Shown here: one piece after another, positions 1 through 4,609 of the stretch
Numbering within the stretch: the stretch's first letter is position 1
Layout of the letters: each line of letters starts with the position of its first letter
Assembly: GCA_011051825.1 (NCBI GenBank)
Contig: DRKH01000231.1
Coordinates: forward strand, 1 to 6,545
Length of the DNA: 6,545 nt
From: Desulfobulbus sp.
GTDB lineage: Bacteria > Desulfobacterota > Desulfobulbia > Desulfobulbales > Desulfobulbaceae
Direction of reading: 5' to 3'
Notes under the pieces: generated by a model
The model's input: only the letters and a program-made list of their open reading frames with translations
The model's database searches: none
Told to the model about the DNA's origin: nothing
Made by a program: the position numbers and the translations under genes

Positions 1-416
1 CCTGGCAGGAGGAAAGAGAGATTCGGGACAGAGCAATGGAACTTCTGGAACTTCTGGAAATTGCAGAGTTTGCCGATACCGAGGCCACCAGCCTTGCCTT
101 TGGCCAGCAACGGGCAGTGGAGATGGCCAGGGCCCTGGCCATGGAACCCAAACTGCTGCTCTTGGATGAACCGGCCGCCGGTTTGAATATCTATGAGACC
201 GCCGAGGTTGCCCGGCTGATCACCAGAATCCGTGACATGGGTATTACGGTGCTGCTGGTGGAGCACGATATGTCCCTGGTCATGGATATCTCCGATGAGA
301 TCGTGGTGCTCAGTTTCGGGCAGAAGATCGCAGAAGATGTGCCGCTTGCCATTCAGCAGAATCCGGAGGTCATCAAGATTTATCTTGGTGAGGATGAAGA
401 GGAGGCGGTGGTCTGA
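1..416 (+). CDS. livG: LIV-type ABC transporter ATP-binding protein LivG (5' end missing)
   Basis: This is the C-terminal part of an ATPase subunit of a branched-chain amino-acid (HAAT/LIV) ABC transporter, which hydrolyses ATP at the inner face of the membrane to drive uptake. The frame is open from base 3, with no stop before the first ATG at 36, so that ATG is internal and the Walker A half lies upstream of the window. Visible parts are the ABC signature SLAFGQQR (nt 90-113), Walker B LLLLDEP (nt 153-173) followed by AAGLN, and the H-loop VEHDM with its switch histidine at nt 264-266. GQQR and DEPAAGLN are typical of LivG and differ from LivF. The signature LAFGQQ replaces the usual LSYGQQ, a mild variation. 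The stop (414-416) is 3 nt before livF, so the two are surely cotranscribed. Substrate specificity cannot be read from the ATPase; other amino acids or aromatic acids are possible. Confidence 0.93.
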   Translation, partial: WQEEREIRDRAMELLELLEIAEFADTEATSLAFGQQRAVEMARALAMEPKLLLLDEPAAGLNIYETAEVARLITRIRDMGITVLLVEHDMSLVMDISDEIVVLSFGQKIAEDVPLAIQQNPEVIKIYLGEDEEEAVV

Positions 417-419
417 ATT

Positions 420-1145
420 ATGCTGAAGATTCGCAACCTGGATGCCGGCTATGGTAAGCTTCAGGTCCTTAAGAATATCTCCCTCCATGTGGATGGCGGA
501 GAGATTGTCACCATGCTCGGGGCCAACGGCGCCGGCAAGACCACTCTGCTGGGCACCATTATCGGGCTGGTCCGGGCCACAGCCGGTGAGATTGTTTTTC
601 GTGACCGGAACTGTGTCCGCCGGGCGGCCCGGAAGATCGTGGCTTCCGGCTGCGTGCTGGTGCCGGAGGGACGGCAGGTCTTTGCCACCATGACGGTGGA
701 GGAAAATCTTATTCTCGGCGGTTATGTGCTGCAGAAAAAGAAAGGCAAGGCAGCGGTTGTAAAAGAACTGGGGCACCAGTATGAACTCTTTCCGGTCCTC
801 AAGGAACGGAAACTGCAACTGGCCGGGACCCTGTCCGGTGGCGAACAGCAGATGCTGGCCATGGGCAGGGCGCTCATGTCCAGACCCCGGCTGGTGATGA
901 TGGACGAGCCCTCCACCGGGCTTGCGCCACTGGTTGTCCGCGATATTTTTGGTGTGATTGCCCGCCTGCGGGATGAGGGCAGCACCGTGTTACTGGTGGA
1001 ACAGAATGCCCGGGCCGCACTCGGGATTGCCGATCGCGGTTATGTGCTTGAAACCGGCAAAATTATTGTCCAGGGACCGGCGGAAGATCTGCTGGCCAAC
1101 CGGGATGTGCAGCGGGCCTACCTGGGCCGTGAAAAAATTGAATAG
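420..1145 (+). CDS. livF: LIV-type ABC transporter ATP-binding protein LivF
   Basis: Complete 241-residue second ATPase of the LIV/HAAT transporter, the usual length for LivF, expected to pair with LivG under the LivH/LivM permeases (not in the window). Motifs in order: A-loop Tyr11, Walker A GANGAGKT (34-41), the Q-loop region VPEGRQVF (81-88) typical of LivF, signature LSGGEQQ (138-144), Walker B LVMMDEPS with Asp162-Glu163, and VEQNA near 193-197. Gln195 stands where most ABC ATPases have the switch histidine; this is normal for LivF and not a defect. The ATG at 420 is supported by the family-like opening MLKIRNLDAGYG and by a GGTGG 8 nt upstream, with a stronger GAGGAGG at 399-405 inside the end of livG, somewhat too far away. 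The TAG stop (1143-1145) overlaps the first unit of the repeat block that follows. Confidence 0.96.
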   Translation: MLKIRNLDAGYGKLQVLKNISLHVDGGEIVTMLGANGAGKTTLLGTIIGLVRATAGEIVFRDRNCVRRAARKIVASGCVLVPEGRQVFATMTVEENLILGGYVLQKKKGKAAVVKELGHQYELFPVLKERKLQLAGTLSGGEQQMLAMGRALMSRPRLVMMDEPSTGLAPLVVRDIFGVIARLRDEGSTVLLVEQNARAALGIADRGYVLETGKIIVQGPAEDLLANRDVQRAYLGREKIE

Positions 1146-1235
1146 GTTTCAGGTTTCAGGTTTCAGCTGAGTTGTTGCTGATACCTGGGAACTGAAACCG
1201 GGAACTTGCCTCTGAAACCAGACACCTGAAACCTG
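1144..1235. repeat. Heptamer repeat and inverted-repeat block between livF and paaK
   Basis: Three perfect tandem copies of AGGTTTC (1144-1150, 1151-1157, 1158-1164) begin in the livF stop codon. The complementary 8-mer CTGAAACC follows three times on the same strand (1192-1199, 1212-1219, 1226-1233). The longest perfect inverted match is 12 bp, 1150-1161 with 1224-1235. GGGAAC occurs at 1187-1192 and 1200-1205. A short internal stem TCAGC/GCTGA (1163-1167, 1177-1181) is also possible. The block fills nearly the whole livF-paaK gap and would fold into alternative hairpins if transcribed. There is no T-tract, so it is not an obvious terminator. It could be an intergenic repeat family, a processing or attenuation hairpin, or a slippage-prone microsatellite; the sequence does not decide. 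Confidence 0.8.
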
Positions 1236-1239
1236 CCTT

Positions 1240-2538
1240 ATGTATTGGGAACCGGAAAAAGAATGTATGACCAGGGAAGACCTGGAACAGTTGCAGTTGG
1301 AACGTTTGCAGTCCACTCTCTACCGGGTGGGGACCCATGTTCCATTTTATAAAAAGAAATTTGAAGAGCTCAAGCTGGATTACAGTGACATCCGCTCACT
1401 TGATGACCTGCGACGACTCCCCTTTACGGTTAAACAGGATCTGCGCGACAACTATCCCTACGGGCTCTTTGCGGTGCCGCTGCGGGACGTGGTCCGGGTC
1501 CACTCCTCTTCCGGGACCACCGGCCTGGCCACAGTGGTCGGGTACAGCCGTAATGACATTAAAAACTGGTCCAACCTTGTTGCCCGGGTCCTGACCGGGG
1601 CCGGGGTGACCAAGGATGACGTCATTCAGATCGCGTTCGGCTATGGCCTGTTTACCGGCGGGTTCGGGCTCCATTACGGGGCGGAACGGCTCGGTGCCTC
1701 GGTTATTCCTATCTCGGCCGGCAATACCAAAAGGCAGATCCAGATCATGCAGGATTTTAAAACCACGGCCCTGGTCTGCACCCCGTCCTATGCCCTGGTC
1801 ATTGCCGACACCATGATGGAGATGGGCATTAATCCGAACGGTCTGTCTCTGCGTTACGGCCTGTTCGGGGCCGAACCCTGGTCCGAGGCCATGCGTAGGG
1901 AAATCAACGAGAAACTCGGGATTCGGGCCACCGATAACTACGGGCTTTCCGAGGTCATGGGACCGGGGGTTGCCGGAGAATGTACGGAGTGCAACGGCCT
2001 GCACATCAACGAGGACCATTTTCTGCTGGAAATTATTGATCCGGAGACCCTGGAGCCGGTGGAGCCGGGAGAGGTTGGTGAGCTGGTGATTACCACCCTG
2101 ACCAAAGAGGCCTTTCCCATGATCCGGTATCGGACCCGCGACCTGACCCGGTTCATTCCTGAACCCTGCCCCTGCGGACGAACCTTTACCCGGATGCAGC
2201 GGGTGATGGGCCGTACCGATGATATGCTGATTATCAAAGGCGTCAACGTCTTTCCGGTGCAGATTGAAAAGGTCCTCTTTGAAATTGAAGGAACCGAGCC
2301 CCATTACCAGATCATTGTTGAACGGGAGAATCATTCGGATAAGGCCACCGTCCTGGTAGAGGTGACGGAAACCATCTTCTTTGACCAGATGAAGAAACAG
2401 CGGCAGATGGTGGATCTCATCAAGGCCAGACTGGCCTCGGAGCTGGGGATCGGGGTGCAGGTCAAACTGGTGGAGGAAAAGACCCTGGAACGTTCCGAGG
2501 GAAAAACAAAGCGGGTCATTGATAAACGTCAACTGTAG
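1240..2538 (+). CDS. paaK: Phenylacetate-CoA ligase (PaaK family, AMP-forming)
   Basis: Cytoplasmic adenylate-forming enzyme of 432 residues, the usual PaaK length. It is expected to join phenylacetate or a related aryl acid to CoA through an acyl-AMP. Motifs: P-loop HSSSGTTG (88-95), A5 DNYGLSEVMGPG (232-243), YRTRD (297-301), hinge region GRTDDMLIIKGVNVFP (324-339), and the C-terminal RSEGKTKRV (418-426), whose Lys422 is the probable adenylation lysine. After the P-loop this protein has LAT where many relatives have KPT. Cys248, Cys251, Cys310 and Cys312 form C-x2-C and C-x-C pairs that could bind zinc. The ATG at 1240 gives the family-like opening with W3-E4, but no Shine-Dalgarno precedes it because the repeat block abuts it. 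Met10 (1267), with GGAAAAAG upstream, is the alternative. PaaK beside liv genes fits aromatic amino-acid breakdown via arylpyruvates. The exact substrate (phenylacetate, indoleacetate, hydroxyphenylacetate) is not readable. Confidence 0.93.
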   Translation: MYWEPEKECMTREDLEQLQLERLQSTLYRVGTHVPFYKKKFEELKLDYSDIRSLDDLRRLPFTVKQDLRDNYPYGLFAVPLRDVVRVHSSSGTTGLATVVGYSRNDIKNWSNLVARVLTGAGVTKDDVIQIAFGYGLFTGGFGLHYGAERLGASVIPISAGNTKRQIQIMQDFKTTALVCTPSYALVIADTMMEMGINPNGLSLRYGLFGAEPWSEAMRREINEKLGIRATDNYGLSEVMGPGVAGECTECNGLHINEDHFLLEIIDPETLEPVEPGEVGELVITTLTKEAFPMIRYRTRDLTRFIPEPCPCGRTFTRMQRVMGRTDDMLIIKGVNVFPVQIEKVLFEIEGTEPHYQIIVERENHSDKATVLVEVTETIFFDQMKKQRQMVDLIKARLASELGIGVQVKLVEEKTLERSEGKTKRVIDKRQL

Positions 2539-2544
2539 AGGTGA

Positions 2545-3018
2545 ATGATGAATGGACAAAAAATTATCCCTGTCGGTATCGTGATGCTGTTCTGCCTGGT
2601 GAGTTCCTTTGCCGTGGCGCAGGATATGGGGGGCTGGGAGGAGAATGGCGCCTACAATAAACTGTATCAGGCCTCGGAACTGGACAAGTTGAAGGGCTAT
2701 GTGCAGAAGGTCACCACCGTTGTTCCCATGAAGGGGATGTCGCCCGGTATTGCCGTAATTATCAAGGATGGTGATGGCGACAAGATCATGGTCCATGTCG
2801 GCCCCAAGTGGTTTCTCGGCGATTCCATCGGCATCAAACGGGGGGAAAAGATCAAGGTCAAGGGCTCCTGGGCTGAGATCGACGGTAAAGACGTGTTTAT
2901 GGCTTCCAAGATAAAGAAGGGCGATTATTTTGTCCTTAAAGTACGACTGACCAAAAATGGAAAACCGTTCTGGACCATGAGTCCGGAAGAGCTGGCCAAG
3001 GAACGCGCCTCGGACTGA
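2545..3018 (+). CDS. Small exported beta-rich protein, OB-fold-like
   Basis: A 157-residue protein with a signal peptide: short charged start, hydrophobic core about 7-22, and likely signal peptidase I cleavage after AVA (25) or Gln26. Cys17 lies in the core without a lipobox, so a lipoprotein is unlikely. The mature part has alternating beta-like strands and turns: LKGYVQKVTTVV (49-60), GIAVIIKDGDGDK (68-80), VHVGPKWFL (83-91), KRGEKIKVKGSW (98-109), and a C-terminal KNGKPFW (137-143). The pattern of an early Gly-Tyr-Val strand, a central VHVGP and a later I-x-V-x-G-S strand resembles small periplasmic OB-fold proteins; this is judged by eye. Its ligand is unknown. AGAGG (2537-2541) lies 3 nt from the first ATG and 6 nt from the second (2548), so translation may begin at Met2. 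It starts 6 nt after the paaK stop and looks like the last gene of the unit. Confidence 0.8.
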   Translation: MMNGQKIIPVGIVMLFCLVSSFAVAQDMGGWEENGAYNKLYQASELDKLKGYVQKVTTVVPMKGMSPGIAVIIKDGDGDKIMVHVGPKWFLGDSIGIKRGEKIKVKGSWAEIDGKDVFMASKIKKGDYFVLKVRLTKNGKPFWTMSPEELAKERASD

Positions 3019-3038
3019 GGTGTCGCATTCGGGATAAC

Positions 3039-3064
3039 ATGACCCGTTCAGCCGGTCATTTTTT
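3039..3064 (+). terminator. Rho-independent terminator after the liv-paaK unit
   Basis: ATGACC (3039-3044) pairs with GGTCAT (3054-3059) around a 9-nt loop, and a run of six T residues (3059-3064) follows directly. It lies 21 nt after the stop of the exported OB-like protein, the expected place for the end of the unit. The 6-bp stem is modest but the T-tract is good. Confidence 0.7.
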
Positions 3065-3225
3065 GGGTGGAAGCGATGTCTCCTCCATTGTCGTCTTCTG
3101 TCGTGCTTAGGCTTCCTGTTTATAATATATGCTTAATTAATTCAATCGGTTGTTCTGCTTTTAGGCTTGGCGTGCCCTGCCCGGTTGCTGGTATGGGCAC
3201 TGCGGTTTCTTTGTGTACCACATCG

Positions 3226-3277
3226 TTGCAACATCTTGAAAATCTTGACATAGTCGGCATTATGCGGCATGTTGCAA
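3226..3277 (+). promoter_or_regulatory. Candidate promoter flanked by a 9-bp inverted repeat (possible operator)
   Basis: TTGACA (3245-3250) matches the sigma-70 -35 consensus exactly. With a 17-nt spacer the -10 position is CATGTT (3268-3273), only three of six matches. TTGCAACAT (3226-3234) and ATGTTGCAA (3269-3277) form a perfect 9-bp inverted repeat. One arm lies upstream of the -35 and the other covers the -10, the layout expected of an operator. ATCTTGA is also repeated at 3233-3239 and 3242-3248. Transcription from here would give a leader of about 200 nt before the TAXI gene. The arms could equally form an RNA hairpin if transcription starts upstream. Confidence 0.4.
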
Positions 3278-3470
3278 TATCCTTTTGATTATCAGGTTTT
3301 CAGTGCGTGATCAGGGGCACTGCATGGAGTCTTCGCTCCGTTTATCTGCTGCCGGTCGCCTCTGCACGAATCTACAGGCCCCCCGGGGTCGCCTACAAGT
3401 TCAGGGGAGGTGAAACCTGCCGAATACTTGGTGATCAGGCACAACTTTTCTTCCCGATACTACTCCGCCT

Positions 3471-3477
3471 GAGGAGG
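3471..3477 (+). promoter_or_regulatory. Strong ribosome-binding site of the TAXI gene
   Basis: GAGGAGG lies 5 nt before the ATG at 3483 and fixes that start. GCCT (3467-3470) and AGGC (3475-3478) could form a small 4-bp hairpin that partly covers it; whether this affects translation is unknown. Confidence 0.75.
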
Positions 3478-3482
3478 CCGCA

Positions 3483-4466
3483 ATGAAACAAAATAACAAG
3501 ATCGTGCTGGTCAGTCTTCTGTTTTTCCTCTTTTCCGTAACGGTGTCATATGCCGCGACCATGGGCATTGTTACCGGCAGTACCAAGGGCACGTATTATC
3601 AGTTTGGGTTAAATCTGGCTCAGCTCCTCAAGCAGCATGACATCACCTTGAAGGTCTCGCCCTCAAACGGTTCGGTGGAAAACGTATATGCTGTTTTTAA
3701 ACGGCCCAACACCCAGCTCGGCATTGTTCAGGCGGATGTGCTGGCCTTTGTTTCCAGGGTGCAGACCGATCCGGTGCTGCGAAAGATAGCTCGAAAAATC
3801 AAGATGGTTTTTCCGCTCTACAATGAGGAGATTCATCTGATCGGTCGGAGCGGGCTCCAGAGTTTTGCCGACCTTCAGGGAAAACGGGTCGCGGTCGGTA
3901 AAGAGGGAAGCGGTACCTATCTGACCGCTCGTCTTCTCTTTGAAATTTCCGGTATCCAGCCTGCGGAAATGGTCACCGTCGGAACCAATGAGGCCCTTGC
4001 CGGCTTGAAAAACGGGACTCTTGACGCCATGTTTTATGTTGCCGGATATCCGGTTAAACTACTTACCACCGATATAACAGCTGAGGATAATCTGGTTTTG
4101 CTTCCCATACAAAACAAGGAGATTCTCGGATTTTATCCCCGGACGACTATTCCTGCCGGGACCTATAGCTGGCAGAAAGAGGCTGTTCCGACCGTGGCGG
4201 TGAAAGCGGTCTTGATCTCCTTTAATTTTCGCAATGTAAACTGTGAAAATGTCGGCCGGGTCGGGAAATTACTCTATGAGAATATGGACTGGCTCAAACA
4301 GAACGGTCATCCAAAATGGAGGGCGGTTGACCTTGATTTTCCGCTTAAAGGCTGGCAGCAGTATGACTGTGTGGCGAAAAAACTGACAACAGTCCCTGCA
4401 TTCACCGGAAAACCCAATGAGGTCAACCCGGTACTTGAAGCAATCAAGAACGTTCTCCAGGAGTAG
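3483..4466 (+). CDS. TAXI-family TRAP transporter solute-binding protein (orphan)
   Basis: A 327-residue periplasmic binding protein. The signal peptide has Lys2/Lys6, a hydrophobic core at about 7-22, and likely cleavage after SYA (24). The mature start MGIVTGSTKGTYYQFGLNLA (27-46) is the hallmark of TAXI receptors, which bind organic acids such as glutamate or 2-oxoglutarate for TRAP uptake. Further family-like blocks are LGIVQADVL (79-87), YNEEIHLIGRSG (113-124), LQGKRVAVGKEGSGT (131-145) and the NGTLDAMFYVAGYP run (177-190). The length is normal for the family. The mature protein has exactly two cysteines, Cys254 and Cys296, which could form a disulfide. No DctM-type or fused membrane subunit lies within the window on either side, so it either works with a distant permease or acts as a sensor or scavenging receptor. 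The start is set by a GAGGAGG 5 nt upstream. The ligand cannot be read from sequence. Confidence 0.88.
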   Translation: MKQNNKIVLVSLLFFLFSVTVSYAATMGIVTGSTKGTYYQFGLNLAQLLKQHDITLKVSPSNGSVENVYAVFKRPNTQLGIVQADVLAFVSRVQTDPVLRKIARKIKMVFPLYNEEIHLIGRSGLQSFADLQGKRVAVGKEGSGTYLTARLLFEISGIQPAEMVTVGTNEALAGLKNGTLDAMFYVAGYPVKLLTTDITAEDNLVLLPIQNKEILGFYPRTTIPAGTYSWQKEAVPTVAVKAVLISFNFRNVNCENVGRVGKLLYENMDWLKQNGHPKWRAVDLDFPLKGWQQYDCVAKKLTTVPAFTGKPNEVNPVLEAIKNVLQE

Positions 4467-4591
4467 GTGGTATTCTGTTGCAGTGGGAGAACGATGGCGC
4501 TACAATACCCCTTCTGCTGCAGGCCATCTGTTTGAACGTCGCCGGTCACAGGTTTTTTGTTATCATTCGTCAGCACCGGCGTCGGTAAAAT
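4451..4591 (+). promoter_or_regulatory. Spacer with two inverted repeats and a weak promoter before the AAA ATPase gene
   Basis: CGTTCTCC (4451-4458) and GGAGAACG (4486-4493) form an 8-bp inverted repeat straddling the TAXI stop codon, without a T-tract. TTCTGTTGCAG (4473-4483) recurs as TTCTGCTGCAG (4512-4522). CGCCGGT (4540-4546) and ACCGGCG (4575-4581) form a 7-bp inverted repeat around a T-rich centre. TAAAAT (4586-4591) is a good -10 about 18 nt before the ATG at 4610, but no convincing -35 sits at 16-18 nt. A separate promoter for the ATPase gene is possible but not shown. Confidence 0.3.
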
Positions 4592-4609
4592 AGAGTATCC
4601 AGGCTTCTC

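Larger units (their letters stand above)
3065..3482 (+). other. 418-nt non-coding leader region upstream of the TAXI binding protein
   Basis: No convincing gene is present. The longest frame, from a GTG at 3067 to 3288, has no ribosome-binding site, begins in the terminator tail and gives a peptide with no recognisable pattern. The stretch around 3117-3145 is clearly AT-rich compared with its neighbours and contains a perfect TATAAT (3121-3126), but the matching -35 (CTGTCG, 3098-3103) is poor. TTAGGCTT occurs twice (3107-3114, 3161-3168). Further on are a consensus -35 within an inverted repeat, a hairpin at 3324-3341 with loop UCUUCG, a CCCCGGGG palindrome (3381-3388), AGGT-GAA-ACCT (3408-3418) and a possible 29-codon ORF (3324-3413). 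No match to a common riboswitch, the SRP RNA or tRNA was recognised by eye. Confidence 0.6.

Noticed and set aside
1003..1008. LivF lacking the switch histidine (Gln195) as a broken ATPase
   Set aside because: VEQNA at this place is normal for LivF proteins, so this is a family trait and not a defect.
1144..1235. Reading the repeat block as a CRISPR array or a rho-independent terminator
   Set aside because: Units are 7-8 nt with no regular spacers, and no T-tract follows the hairpin; neither class fits.
2641..2658. Short resemblance between this stretch of the OB-like gene and 4489-4506 (ATGGCGC and TACAATA shared)
   Set aside because: Only about 15 of 18 bases match, with a gap, and nothing extends beyond. 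Chance is the simpler reading, so no duplication is claimed.
1396..2796. 466-codon open frame on the - strand, opposite paaK and the OB-like gene
   Set aside because: It lies antisense to a clear PaaK and crosses the gene boundary. Its protein is rich in His, Gly and Asn with no recognisable motif, as expected of a shadow frame created by codon bias.
3098..3126. Perfect TATAAT in the AT-rich patch as the main promoter of the TAXI gene
   Set aside because: The -35 position (CTGTCG) matches only three bases and the start would be about 350 nt from the gene. Kept only as a weak possibility in the leader entry.
3067..3288. 73-codon open frame after the terminator
   Set aside because: It starts with GTG next to the terminator T-tract, has no ribosome-binding site, and its peptide shows no domain or export pattern.
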